A DNA stretch of 64,000 bases. Source: Halostagnicola larsenii XH-48. GTDB taxonomy: Archaea; Halobacteriota; Halobacteria; Halobacteriales; Natrialbaceae. The stretch lies in NCBI RefSeq assembly GCF_000517625.1, contig NZ_CP007058.1:108664-172663 (forward strand), read 5' to 3'. Both the position numbers and the translations under genes were made by a program. How positions within the stretch are numbered: position 1 is the stretch's first letter; the number at the start of each line of letters is the position of its first letter. The notes below the pieces were generated by a model, which searched no databases, was not told the origin of the DNA, and saw only the letters and a program-made list of their open reading frames with translations. Below, piece by piece: positions 35,183-44,368 of this stretch.

Positions 35183-35395
35183 CTACCGCGGTTCGTCGCC
35201 GTTACCGCTCGGATCGAATATGTCTTCAATACGACAGTCGAAATGCGACGCGAGTTCGAACGCGAGGTCAAGCGACGGATCGTACCGATCGCGTTCGATG
35301 GCGTTGATAGTCTGACGAGTGACGTCCACGGCTTCGGCGAGTTCCCCCTGGCTGAGGTTTTCCGCTTCACGTCGCTCGGGGAGATCATTATCCAT
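35183..35395 (-). CDS. XRE-family HTH regulator
   Basis: The 70-residue protein is a compact helix-turn-helix of the YozG/XRE type (LSQGELAEAVDVTRQTINAIE, then DPSLDLAFELASHFDC). It overlaps in operon with the membrane protein upstream of it, since only six bases lie between that gene's stop and this start. Such XRE + DUF2178 pairs are common in haloarchaea and bacteria, where the HTH binds the promoter of the pair. A repeated GTAAAG/CTTTAC operator precedes the first gene. Target genes besides itself are unknown. Confidence 0.85.
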   Translation of the reverse strand: MDNDLPERREAENLSQGELAEAVDVTRQTINAIERDRYDPSLDLAFELASHFDCRIEDIFDPSGNGDEPR

Positions 35396-35401
35396 CGGTG
35401 C

Positions 35402-35833
35402 TCAAAGCCGACGGGAGGCAATAGCGTAGCAGACTCCCCAGACAAGGTACAGTGCGGATGCAACGTAGATCGCTCCCCACATCGTCGGCGTGATCGTTAA
35501 CTGCCCCGCTGCTTCCAGGGCGTACAGCGGCGGAACGACGCCGAGACCGACGACGAACGCGACGGACATCGCAAGGCCGCTCGCACGGCGGGTTAGCTCC
35601 TCGTCGCGTTCGTCGTAGAACCGCACCTCGCTCCACTTAGGAAGCAGGTAGGCAAGCCCCGCTCCGAGCCACACACCGACGAGGTAGATCACCGTTCCTG
35701 CGTACTCCTGATCGAAGACGAGCCCTGCGAGTAAGCCAACGATTGCGATCGCGATAATCGCATAGACGGTCCGTTCGTACACTTTTCGAGTTCGTTCGGC
35801 TGTTCCCCCGGTTGGAAGTATGGTGTCGGACAT
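35402..35833 (-). CDS. DUF2178-like membrane protein
   Basis: The 143-residue protein has four hydrophobic segments (about residues 24-43, 48-65, 88-105 and 112-137) and an internal polar loop WSEVRFYDERDEEL, which resembles the conserved R-x-D-E-R segment of DUF2178 proteins. It heads a two-gene operon with the XRE regulator. The role of this family is not settled, and a membrane sensor or ligand-binding partner for the regulator has been proposed from co-occurrence. The gene starts right behind a palindromic operator. Confidence 0.82.
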   Translation of the reverse strand: MSDTILPTGGTAERTRKVYERTVYAIIAIAIVGLLAGLVFDQEYAGTVIYLVGVWLGAGLAYLLPKWSEVRFYDERDEELTRRASGLAMSVAFVVGLGVVPPLYALEAAGQLTITPTMWGAIYVASALYLVWGVCYAIASRRL

Positions 35834-35834
35834 G

Positions 35835-35857
35835 CTTTACAGTAAAGTCTACTTTAC
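35835..35857 (-). promoter_or_regulatory. Alternating GTAAAG/CTTTAC operator
   Basis: On the plus strand CTTTAC (35835-35840), GTAAAG (35842-35847) and CTTTAC (35852-35857) follow one another. GTAAAG and the second CTTTAC form a perfect 6-4-6 palindrome. The TATA-like TATTAAA lies at 35864-35870, so the repeats sit between TATA box and the start codon at 35833. This fits steric repression by the XRE protein encoded two genes on. Confidence 0.7.
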
Positions 35858-36109
35858 ACCCGCTATTAAATCCATCGAATATGAGATATTTTACATATCT
35901 TCCCAATTGCTCACAGTGTCGGATGATATGCGAGATATCATACGCACAATTCGCTCATGATTTCGGCCAGAGATATCAATCAGTATATTCTGATTGGGTG
36001 CAGATTGGCTGTGACAGTACGGATCGATTGCGACGATACTCTCTGCAATCGGAACAAGGGAACCCCGAGATTTGGCGAACCGATCGAATTGTGCTGCGTT
36101 GTGCAGTGG

Positions 36110-36748
36110 TTAGTAGCCGACTCCGAGTTGCGTGTTGATCGCATCGCCGGATTCGAGTTCGTCGACGAAGGCGACGGCGAAGTCCTCCATCGAAATGTAA
36201 CTCTCACCGTCCGCAGTGGCGACTAACTCTCCCTCGGCGGAACGGTATTCACCGGTCCGCTCGCCGGGTTCGATTTGCGCGGCGGGAGCGACGTATGTCC
36301 ACTCGAGGTCGTCAGCCTCGCGGATTATCTCGAAGGCATCGATGGCAGCCCGTGAGACGGGCTCGAATTCGTCGGGGAAGTCGTCAGTTTCGATGAGCAT
36401 CGTGTTAGGCTCGACGTTCAGACCGCCAGCCCCGCCGGTCCAGACGAGCCGGTCGACACTCGTTTGCCGAAGTCCTTTGATCACCGCCGCCGCCATCTCG
36501 GAGAGGATATCGGCCGTCTCGTCTTCAGAGGGACCAAGTGCCGATGCGACCGCATCGTGTCCCTCGGCAAGCGCCGCAATTTCGTCCGCGTCGGTCGCGT
36601 CACCGGCGACCGCTTTGCAATCCGTGTCGTCAATGCCAGGTACGTCCCCACTTCGAGAAACGCCGGTCACCTCGTGGCCGCGCTCGAGGAGTTCAGCCGC
36701 GATACGTTGTCCGATTCGTCCACTCGCACCGAGTAGTAGTACATTCAT
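36110..36748 (-). CDS. NAD(P)-binding SDR family protein
   Basis: The 212-residue protein has the nucleotide-binding start MNVLLLGASGRIGQRIAAEL and lies in the atypical short-chain dehydrogenase group (NAD(P)H-binding, NmrA/YwnB-like). Later segments, ALGPSEDE and RLVWTGGAGGL, match family members that may act as redox sensors instead of enzymes. The start at 36748 is chosen over the upstream-open frame to 36799. No partner gene is evident. Confidence 0.85.
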   Translation of the reverse strand: MNVLLLGASGRIGQRIAAELLERGHEVTGVSRSGDVPGIDDTDCKAVAGDATDADEIAALAEGHDAVASALGPSEDETADILSEMAAAVIKGLRQTSVDRLVWTGGAGGLNVEPNTMLIETDDFPDEFEPVSRAAIDAFEIIREADDLEWTYVAPAAQIEPGERTGEYRSAEGELVATADGESYISMEDFAVAFVDELESGDAINTQLGVGY

Positions 36749-37068
36749 TGTGTCGTTATGGTTCGTTGATTGTTTCGACGCGGTACGCAAAGTCCACACT
36801 TCTGGTTACATCGTCATATCCAATACTATACCGTGAGCCCATATTATAGTTCAACTAACGTTCGTGTGGCCACGTTTCATCGATGTCACCTCATCAGTCG
36901 GTCAAGGAGAGCCATGCGGAGTGTCCGATGAGCAAACGTCGAGCGAAGTTGGCTCCCGATGGCGGTTAACAGTTAGACACGTCCTCCGAGAAGGCGAACC
37001 CAAATACAATAAACGCAAACGAGCAACGGATTCTAGCTCACAGACACACCTCGCGTGTCGTCGGGGCT
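36749..37068. other. Intergenic, AT-rich near the SDR promoter
   Basis: I find no gene here. An AT-rich patch around 36812-36850 is suitable as promoter DNA for the minus-strand SDR gene. The rest, next to the stop of the phosphoesterase gene, has no visible repeats. Confidence 0.45.
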
Positions 37069-37932
37069 TTAGACTTCACGAAACGCGCCCAGACGCGTTC
37101 CGTCGAGCAGATACGCCTCCCCATCCGCGATGCCGTCGGGGAGAAACGGTGCGAGAAACGACTGCCCGGGAACGTTCACCCACGTTCCGCCGACCAGGTC
37201 GTTGAAGGCGGGAAGGCCGACCATTCGAGGCGGGTCCCCCTCACCGAACCACGACAGAGCACTGTACTCGTCTCGCTCTCCAAACGGCTCCGGATCGAGT
37301 CGGCCCCGGAGCCAGATCGGTTCCACGCGAGCGCCGCCGACCTCGTCCTCGAGACGGATGCATGGGTGCTCGTGCCCGAAACAAACTACCTCGGCCTCGA
37401 GCACCTCGGGTGCCGGCCACGTGTGCCCGTGACAGACGCCGAGCGGACCCAGTCGAACCCCGCTTCCCGGAACGATCTCGAGGGTCGGCTCTTCCCGTCC
37501 GCTCTCAGCGCCATCGATGGTCCCGGTGTGGCGGTCCCCGTCCGAACCATCATCGAGCCAGGTTTCGATCGCCCCGTCGTGGTTGCCCTTGACCAGCGTC
37601 ACCGAGACGGAGTCGGAAACGGACTCCAGCAACACCTCGAGTTCGCCGCGTTCGGCTCCCCCCGGATCGCCGATGGCGTGCATCAGATCGCCGCAGACGA
37701 CGAGGCGGTTGACCGCGGTCCGCTCGAGCAACTCGAGCAACCGCTCCCGGCGGTCGGGTGCCTGACTCGGCACGTCGACACCCTGCTCGTAGCGCAACCC
37801 GGCTTCGTAGCCGGCGTGGTAATCCGCGATCACGAGCGCTCGCTCGTCCTCGAGCGTGGCCAGGGCTGCTGGTTCGCCCGGAATCGGCTCGAGAATTGGT
37901 GCGTCGGAATCGCTTCGCGGCGGAGAGTCCAT
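37069..37932 (-). CDS. rpe: Calcineurin-type metallophosphoesterase (Rpe)
   Basis: The 287-residue protein has the metallophosphoesterase motif series ADYHAGYE (about 36-43), CGDLMHA, KGNHDG, GHTWP and FGHEHP. These supply the dinuclear metal ligands, although the first motif has Y where many family members have D-x-H. It is the third gene of the rpa1-rpap1-rpe operon. In Haloferax volcanii the equivalent three-gene operon has been studied. The phosphoesterase's substrate remains uncertain, with nucleic acid or a cyclic nucleotide as candidates. It starts 27 bases after the stop of rpap1, consistent with an operon. Confidence 0.9.
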   Translation of the reverse strand: MDSPPRSDSDAPILEPIPGEPAALATLEDERALVIADYHAGYEAGLRYEQGVDVPSQAPDRRERLLELLERTAVNRLVVCGDLMHAIGDPGGAERGELEVLLESVSDSVSVTLVKGNHDGAIETWLDDGSDGDRHTGTIDGAESGREEPTLEIVPGSGVRLGPLGVCHGHTWPAPEVLEAEVVCFGHEHPCIRLEDEVGGARVEPIWLRGRLDPEPFGERDEYSALSWFGEGDPPRMVGLPAFNDLVGGTWVNVPGQSFLAPFLPDGIADGEAYLLDGTRLGAFREV

Positions 37933-37959
37933 TCGAAATAGCCGTATGCGCCGGTCGGG

Positions 37960-39759
37960 TTAGATCGCCTTGAGCGTTTCGTCGTCGGGTTCGTAACACT
38001 GGCCGCCCATCAACGCGTCCTGAATCGCGTCTTCGACGTCGTCCGGAGCCGCGCCCGTTTCATCGGCGACTTCCGAGACGACGGTCGAACGGTCTGCACC
38101 GTCGCCGTCGTCGAGTCGGTTCATGGTTTCGATAACCTGAGCCTGGACATCGATTTCCTCGTCCGGTTCGTCGACGGATTCGGGCGCTTGTTCGGTATCC
38201 GTCTCCGCCGGAGATGCAACGTCGTCCGCGGTTTCTTCGAGATCCGATGATGAACCCGCCGGCTCATCGGGAACCGTCTCCGCCGAGGACGACTGACCGG
38301 TGTCCTCCGCAGTGGATTCTGTCGGCTCTTCGTCGTCCGGAACCTCGATATCCGCCGATCCCGGTTCGTCGACTTCGGCCCCGGTCGAGAACTCCGCGCC
38401 GAACTCGGCCTCGAGTTCCTCGCGCTCTTCGTCGTCCATCTCGTACATCCCGTCGTCGAACCCCTCGCTGTCGAAATCGCCGAGATCCGCGTCATCAGCG
38501 TCCTCGTCCGCGTCGGACTCCTCGAGTGGGTCGGCGCTCGAGGTCACATCGGCGGCGTCGCCACCGGTCGGTTCCTCGTCGATTTCGTTAGCTGGTTCGC
38601 TCCCCGTCGCTGCCTGCTCGTCGGTGCTGGCGTCGTCCGACCCCGAGGCCTCGGTGATATCCGGTTCGTCGACCGAATCGGTCGTATCCGTCTCCACCGT
38701 CGCTGTGGATACGGCCGCTTCTTCGCTGGATTGACCGCCATCGTCTGTCTCGCCGTCAACGTCTCGAGCAGCGCTCTCACCGGCCGGCTCGTCGTCGTTC
38801 GACGTCACCTCAGTCGAGAGCTCCGCCGTCTCGGGCTCCGACCCGCTGGCGGAGCCGACAACCTCGTCTGATACGCTCTCTCCGGACGCCACCTCCCCAG
38901 AAGCCGTCTCCTCGGCTGCCGAGGTGGTCGTCGGTGCCGCCGTATCGCCCTCGAGCGAACCGGCACCGTCGTCCGCATCAACGTCCGATAATACCGCCTC
39001 CACCGCCGTCTCATCGATATCCACGTCGCCGGCAGCAGCGATTTCCTCGAAAGACCGACCTTCGGGAGTCGTCTCGTTCGGGCGAACGTCGAACTCCCCG
39101 GCCGTCTCTCGGTCTCCGGCGATGACTTCCACGGTTTCGATCGAGAGGGTTCGCAGGGCCTCGAGATAGGTCGGCGTCGTTCCGTAGTGTTCCTGTGCGA
39201 GCGGAATACCCTGTGCGAGCGGTTCGTCGACACCCGCTTCGACGAGGACATCTCGGAGTTGCGTTCCGTACGCATCGATTCCGGCCGCCGCGGCGTACGT
39301 ATCGAGACGGTCGATCGTCTGCTCGGCCGCGCTGACGACCCAGCGGTCGCGCGTCTCCGCGTCTACCGGCGCGATGCTCTCGGGACGGATCGACGTGTAG
39401 ACCTGCTCCGAATCCTCCGGCTGGAACGTTCGGGCTTTCCCGGTTATCGCGACGAACTCGGGGGGCTCGAGCTGTTCCAGCGCGGCGAGTTCGTCCGGCT
39501 GGTACTGTCCGGCGTAAACGACGAACGCGCCCGTCGGGTCGACGACGCGAGCGCGGAGCATCTCGTCGTTGACCGGCGAGATTTCGGTGAGCGTACCGAC
39601 GACGAACAGGCGATTCAGCCGCGCGCCGGTTGGCGTGATCACGTAGTTCGGTGCGCGCTCCTCATCGCTTTCGGCGTGTGAAAGCGTCGAATCGTCGTAC
39701 TCGGCGGCGAACAGTCGGTAGGCGATTTCCCGGTTCGGCGTCGGGGATTCGGCGCTCAT
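37960..39759 (-). CDS. RPA-associated protein (Rpap1-like)
   Basis: The 599-residue protein has an N-terminal OB-fold-like domain (about 1-130, with SPVNDEMLRARVVDPTGAFVV) and a helical segment to about residue 250. A very long acidic, low-complexity Ser/Glu/Asp/Thr linker runs from about 255 to 525, and a C-terminal winged-helix-like module (about 530-599, beginning VQAQVIETMNRLDD) follows. The N-terminal part matches the COG3390-type RPA-associated protein. The long linker is greatly expanded relative to the other parts and is probably disordered. Its start overlaps the stop of rpa1 by four bases. It cooperates with Rpa1 in binding single-stranded DNA. Confidence 0.88.
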   Translation of the reverse strand: MSAESPTPNREIAYRLFAAEYDDSTLSHAESDEERAPNYVITPTGARLNRLFVVGTLTEISPVNDEMLRARVVDPTGAFVVYAGQYQPDELAALEQLEPPEFVAITGKARTFQPEDSEQVYTSIRPESIAPVDAETRDRWVVSAAEQTIDRLDTYAAAAGIDAYGTQLRDVLVEAGVDEPLAQGIPLAQEHYGTTPTYLEALRTLSIETVEVIAGDRETAGEFDVRPNETTPEGRSFEEIAAAGDVDIDETAVEAVLSDVDADDGAGSLEGDTAAPTTTSAAEETASGEVASGESVSDEVVGSASGSEPETAELSTEVTSNDDEPAGESAARDVDGETDDGGQSSEEAAVSTATVETDTTDSVDEPDITEASGSDDASTDEQAATGSEPANEIDEEPTGGDAADVTSSADPLEESDADEDADDADLGDFDSEGFDDGMYEMDDEEREELEAEFGAEFSTGAEVDEPGSADIEVPDDEEPTESTAEDTGQSSSAETVPDEPAGSSSDLEETADDVASPAETDTEQAPESVDEPDEEIDVQAQVIETMNRLDDGDGADRSTVVSEVADETGAAPDDVEDAIQDALMGGQCYEPDDETLKAI

Positions 39760-41030
39760 GCTCGCACCTCCTCGAGGAAGCGTGTCGCACGCACCGTCGG
39801 ATCGAGGTCGTTCTCCTCGAAGGTTTCCGCGTCGAGGTTCGCGCCGTAGTCGTCGACAGAGAGGTGGCCGCGGATCGAGTACTCTCGGCCGACGATTTTC
39901 TCGCGAATCGTATCCGCGACGACTTCCTGATCCATCGCCTCGCGGGCTTGCTCGAGGGCGTCTTCGAGCGTCCCGTCGTAGACCTGCTCGGTCAGTTCGT
40001 CGTCGAGGACGACGGTGACCGTTCCCGTTCCGTCGTCGAGGATAGCCTTCACGCGGAGGTCATCCTCGCCATCGACGGAGCCGTGTGTTCGACACTGGCC
40101 TTTCTGGACGACCCGGTTGCACTCGGGACAGCGCTGAATCAGTCCGGAGCCGTCACGGACGGCGATGACGTTACCCACCAGTTCGACGTCGTAGACGCCG
40201 CCGCTTGCGACCGCCTCGCCGATCTCCATGATCGTCGCGTCGGTTCCGACCTCGACTTCGGTCTCGAGACTCGAGACGGTCGAAAACTCGGAGACGTTCA
40301 CCTCCGGAACGCCGCGGAATTCGCGCACGTAGGCGTTCTCGATACGAACGGATGCGCCAGGTTCGATTGTGGGATCGGGAGCCCAGCAGGTAAACGGCAG
40401 GCGGCCGGACTCGTCGCCCAGCACGCCGCTTTGAATTTCCGTTTCCCCGTCGCGACCGTCGATCGTTCGGCGCTCGGATTCGAGGATCTGCACGTCGACG
40501 GTTACCGCCCGGTCGCCCGTCTGCAGGTCGGCGATCTGTGCATCGCCGCCGATCTCGTAGGGAACCTCGAGCGACTCCTCGAGAAACGAAAGCGACGTGC
40601 TCTCGCCGAGATTGAGTTCGGGTTCGCCGTCCCACTCTCGGACGCCGGCGTTGCCCGCGGTGACCGTATCGCCCGCAGAGAGGCCGAAGTCCTCCCAGGC
40701 GGTGTAATCGATGACGCCCGTTTCGTCGGCCAGTCGCCCTTCGACGATGACGTGGTCGTCGTCCTGGTATCGGATCGATCGTTCGCCCGCGGTCAGGACG
40801 ACCGCCGTGACCGTGACGTTGCCGTCGTCGGTCGTGATTTCGTCGATCGACTTCGAGGACGGCGCGCCGCCACCGCCACCCGAGTCGTCGCCGTACTTTC
40901 GGCGAAGGCTCTGTTTGGCTTCGTCGATCGGCACGCTGTACTCCACTAAATTCTGTAGGTCCGCTTTGACCTCCTCTTTGTCAATACCGAGATCGGAGGC
41001 AAGATCCTCGGCATGGTTCTCGAGTTCCAT
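39756..41030 (-). CDS. rpa1: Single-stranded-DNA-binding replication protein A
   Basis: The 424-residue protein has three OB-fold regions (about 65-155, 165-255 and 275-370) and a zinc finger at 301-316 (C301, C304, C313 and H316) within the last. The first OB fold contains ERSIRYQDDDHVIVEG and DYTAWEDFGL, typical of archaeal RPA. The start ATG at 41030 (MELENHAEDLASDLGI) matches the family, although the frame is open to 41132. It coats single-stranded DNA in replication and repair. The gene leads the rpa1-rpap1-rpe operon. Confidence 0.94.
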   Translation of the reverse strand: MELENHAEDLASDLGIDKEEVKADLQNLVEYSVPIDEAKQSLRRKYGDDSGGGGGAPSSKSIDEITTDDGNVTVTAVVLTAGERSIRYQDDDHVIVEGRLADETGVIDYTAWEDFGLSAGDTVTAGNAGVREWDGEPELNLGESTSLSFLEESLEVPYEIGGDAQIADLQTGDRAVTVDVQILESERRTIDGRDGETEIQSGVLGDESGRLPFTCWAPDPTIEPGASVRIENAYVREFRGVPEVNVSEFSTVSSLETEVEVGTDATIMEIGEAVASGGVYDVELVGNVIAVRDGSGLIQRCPECNRVVQKGQCRTHGSVDGEDDLRVKAILDDGTGTVTVVLDDELTEQVYDGTLEDALEQAREAMDQEVVADTIREKIVGREYSIRGHLSVDDYGANLDAETFEENDLDPTVRATRFLEEVRA

Positions 41031-41238
41031 CACCGGATGCTTCGAGTGGGGGGCTAAAAAGCGTTCCCGCAACACGGTGAAAGTGAACGAGGTCGCTGTC
41101 CTCCGTCTGGAGATTTGCAAACGCGGAACCAACCACTATCGGGGATTGATCGAGTGACTTTAGCGTTACTGTTCTTTCCGGTCGGCAGCAGCAGGCTCAA
41201 CGCCTAACCCTGTCAGTACCCTTTCTCGAGGTACTACT

Positions 41239-41598
41239 ATGTCGGTAGAGACATTACATGCGCTGAACCTGAATCGCCCTGGTGGCCCCCGGTTACGGAA
41301 AGCGTTTTTCGTCGTGTGGATGCTCGACCTCGTCGCAACGACGCAGCTGTTTCTCGTTCCGTACGCTCGAGAACTCAATCCCATCACCGTGCTGTTCTAC
41401 GAATCTATCGGACTGACAGGCGTCGTCCTCGCAGCGGTTTCCTATGCGGGAATCATCGTCGGTCTCGGGTACGTGCTCTCGAAACCGTTCGACGTCAGCT
41501 TCGTCACCGCCGTCGTTTCGTGTTACGCCTTCTTTGCGAGCAATAACTTCGCTCTCCTGTTGTTCCGCAAGTCGCTCGTAGAAACGCCCGTCCTGTAA
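41239..41598 (+). CDS. Small polytopic membrane protein
   Basis: The 119-residue protein has three hydrophobic segments (about residues 22-41, 54-80 and 86-108). The first contains LDLVATTQLFLV, and the loop YARELNPITVLFYE resembles the E-x-N-P signature of DUF5658-like proteins. Two aromatic-rich helices follow. It diverges from rpa1. Function is unknown. Confidence 0.7.
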   Translation: MSVETLHALNLNRPGGPRLRKAFFVVWMLDLVATTQLFLVPYARELNPITVLFYESIGLTGVVLAAVSYAGIIVGLGYVLSKPFDVSFVTAVVSCYAFFASNNFALLLFRKSLVETPVL

Positions 41599-41710
41599 AC
41601 CACGGACTCGGGATCGACCTCGAGATGGGTTCAGAGATGAAACCACGAGTTCTGCTGGTCAACCGTCCAACAGTTGATCCATCCGATACTGGAGCGGGAG
41701 TGGGGTTCCC

Positions 41711-43555
41711 CTAGCGACACCCTCCGCGGTCGAACCCGACGGCCTGCCCGTCGCGATTCGGGTCGGCCGCACCGATCAGTTCGTCCTCGCCGATGTCGAT
41801 GACCTGTACGTTGCCGAGTGTGCTTGCTTCGTCGTCCCAATCGTGGCCCCACTCCGCAGTCGTTTCGCGGGCGCGTTCGGGAACGCCGCTGTCCCATTCG
41901 ACGTCCGAGCAGTGGTACGTATAGATCGCGGGTTCGACGACTGATTCGAGGGGGTCGAGGCCGTAGACGTACCGATAGAGCAGCGTTTGTGCTGTCACGC
42001 TGACGATCGTCCAGCCGCCCGGTGATCCCGCGGTGAACTCGGGGACGCCGTCGTTCAAAACCATCGTGGGGCTCATACTGCTCAACGGGCGTTTCCAGGG
42101 TTGCACCTCGTTCGGTCCACCGGGTTCGGCGTCGAAATCCGTCAGTTCGTTGTTGAGCATGAACCCGCGTCCGGGGACCATCTTTCCGGATCCCATGAAC
42201 TGCTCGATCGTCGACGTATACGAGACGGCGTTTCCGTGCTTGTCGACGACCGAGAAGTGCGTCGTCGCTCCACTTTCCCCACCGGAATCTGATAGTTCAC
42301 CCGATGAGTCAACCCCCGGCGGAACGCCGGGATCGGCGCATCCATTCGCCGCGACCGAGTCTCCCATACGTATCTCCCCGGCCCGCTTCGCGAGGTAGTC
42401 GTCGTCGAGGAGTCCGTCGATCGGAACGTCCGCGAACTCGGGGTCTCCCATGTACTCCATCCGGTCGGCCCAGGCGAGCGTTATCGCCTCGGCGACCAGG
42501 TGATACATCTCCGGAGACCGGAGTTCGTGGTTCTCGATGCCGCAAAACTCGAGCATTTTGAGGGCCATCGCCACGACGCTCGGCCCCGAACTGGGGAGCG
42601 GCTGGCCGACGATTTCGACGTCGTACCAGTCTTTACGGACTGGGTCATCAAGCGTGATATCGTAGTCGGCCATATCGTCCGTGGTCATGGTACCGCCAAG
42701 CTCTCGAACCGTCTCGACGAGATCCGCCGCAATCTCACCTTCGTAGAAGGGATCCGTCCCGCCCCGTTTGATCAGCGCGAGGGTATCGGCGAGGTCGGCA
42801 TTGACGAGTCTATCACCTGCGCCGAGCGGTTCGCCGGACGCGGTAGAAAACGTCTCCTTCGCTGCGTCGTTGAACTTCCACCAGTTCTCGGCTATCTGTT
42901 CTGCGAGAAAGTCATCCACCGTAAATCCCTTTCGTGCGAGTTTGATCGCAGGGCCGATCAACTGCTGGCGGGGGCGCGAGCCGTACAGCTTCCGTGCCGT
43001 CTCGAGCCCCTTTAGCGTGCCCGGAACGCCCACGGCATCGCCCGATTGGTGTCGCTGATCGAACGGAATTTCGTCACCGTCCTCGTCGAGGAACATATCG
43101 GGTTCCGCGCCTCGAGGCGCTCGTTCGCGGCTGTTGACGCAGGTAATTTCGTCCGCCGCTGCGTCGTAGATTACCATGAATCCGCCACCGCCAATCCCTG
43201 AACCGTGCGGTTGGGTAACGTTCAGCGTGTACTGGAGCGCAACGGCGGCGTCGACCGCGTTGCCGCCCTTGCGTAGAATCGTCGCGGCGACGCCGGAGGC
43301 GATGGGATCCACGCTCGAGACCATTCCGTCGGCTGCGGCGACCTCTCGGCCGCAGGTGAAGTGACGTTTGCCGCAACTGAAACCTGGCACGTCGGTGACC
43401 GGCTGAACGTCCGCTGCGGTGGTAGACGAGCCGATACCGAGTGCGCCTGCGGTTACGCCGATCGTCGTCAGGAGCGTTCGGCGGTTGATCCGGGACGCGT
43501 CGGCGGTACTACCGTCCGTCCGGTCGGTTACTTGTGATGGGGGTTGTCGTGTCAT
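41711..43555 (-). CDS. ggt: Gamma-glutamyltransferase precursor
   Basis: The 614-residue protein has a Tat leader (RINRRTLLTTIG) and the complete GGT fold. The autocatalytic cleavage site and nucleophile is the first threonine, T431, of ATTHFSVVD. Substrate-binding sequences include NSRERAPRGA and LPSSGPSV. It should hydrolyse or transfer gamma-glutamyl groups outside the cell, possibly recycling gamma-glutamylcysteine, the main haloarchaeal thiol. An upstream GTG at 43582 is in frame. The TATA box at 43591-43598 predicts transcription start near 43568, so the ATG at 43555 is the better start. The C-terminus has a short tail with two cysteines but no anchor. Confidence 0.93.
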   Translation of the reverse strand: MTRQPPSQVTDRTDGSTADASRINRRTLLTTIGVTAGALGIGSSTTAADVQPVTDVPGFSCGKRHFTCGREVAAADGMVSSVDPIASGVAATILRKGGNAVDAAVALQYTLNVTQPHGSGIGGGGFMVIYDAAADEITCVNSRERAPRGAEPDMFLDEDGDEIPFDQRHQSGDAVGVPGTLKGLETARKLYGSRPRQQLIGPAIKLARKGFTVDDFLAEQIAENWWKFNDAAKETFSTASGEPLGAGDRLVNADLADTLALIKRGGTDPFYEGEIAADLVETVRELGGTMTTDDMADYDITLDDPVRKDWYDVEIVGQPLPSSGPSVVAMALKMLEFCGIENHELRSPEMYHLVAEAITLAWADRMEYMGDPEFADVPIDGLLDDDYLAKRAGEIRMGDSVAANGCADPGVPPGVDSSGELSDSGGESGATTHFSVVDKHGNAVSYTSTIEQFMGSGKMVPGRGFMLNNELTDFDAEPGGPNEVQPWKRPLSSMSPTMVLNDGVPEFTAGSPGGWTIVSVTAQTLLYRYVYGLDPLESVVEPAIYTYHCSDVEWDSGVPERARETTAEWGHDWDDEASTLGNVQVIDIGEDELIGAADPNRDGQAVGFDRGGCR

Positions 43556-43590
43556 CGTTCGAGACTCCAGTTCAGTTGCCACTCACGTAT

Positions 43591-43598
43591 TTTATAAA
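43591..43598 (-). promoter_or_regulatory. TATA box of ggt
   Basis: TTTATAAA lies about 40 bases before the ATG at 43555, which gives a predicted transcription start near 43568 and a leader of about 13 bases. Confidence 0.55.
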
Positions 43599-44368
43599 CA
43601 ATCGCCAAATAGACCAATATAGTTTCCTATTATATTAAATCAGTTCACCCTTTGGACTACAGGATCGAACGCTCCGGACGAGAAATACCGTTCGTTCTTC
43701 CCGCGACCGAAACGATCTCTCGAGCGAGGTCGGCTGTTCTCCTCAAGTAGTCAGATAACAACCATTCATATATTATTGATGTAACTGCGCAAGTAGCGCA
43801 ACACAATTACGGTTCTCGGCCAGTCGATATCGAGATAAGCCGCCTATACAGCTCGTAAGTGGGATCCGAGACGAATATCTGATGTCTATTACTAGCAATC
43901 CAAATCAGATAGGTACTGAACTATCTTTCCTGAGTTCCAATCGTTCGTCGACTTTCTCTACGTTCTGAGAGAGAGACCGATCGTCCGCCAGTTCGTATTT
44001 GCAACGCCAGTCCTCGGTTCGATGTCGACAGCGATCCGAACGCAGATCATATTCATCACGCTCCGTCTGCGTTCTACCAGTATGGAGCCGAGAGAATTTG
44101 TGAGAGATACGATATCAGAAGGGTATCTGGTACGTTTCATATTATATCACTAATTTGCTCTTTATTGGTCCGGTCGCAGACAATTAGACGGGAACCGATG
44201 AAGACGCTCATATCCGGAAATGCAACGCCGGTCAACTCTTGGAACCGAACGTGCTGGGGTCTGAATCTCACGAATCAGTGGTGTTGTGGGTCACCTATCG
44301 GCATCACCGCACCCATATTCCGCCCGGATTTCCTGTAGATTGAAGTCCGGCTGGGTAAACACTCACAC
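43599..44368. other. Long gene-free AT-rich region
   Basis: About 770 bases between the ggt promoter and the lactonase gene hold no convincing gene. A 60-codon minus-strand frame at 43958-44140 has no family features. Base composition is clearly AT-richer than the neighbours, with several TATA-like tracts such as TATTATATTAAATC near 43627 and ATATTATATCAC near 44138. Promoters, or a lost gene, are possible. No direct repeats of note were seen. Confidence 0.5.
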
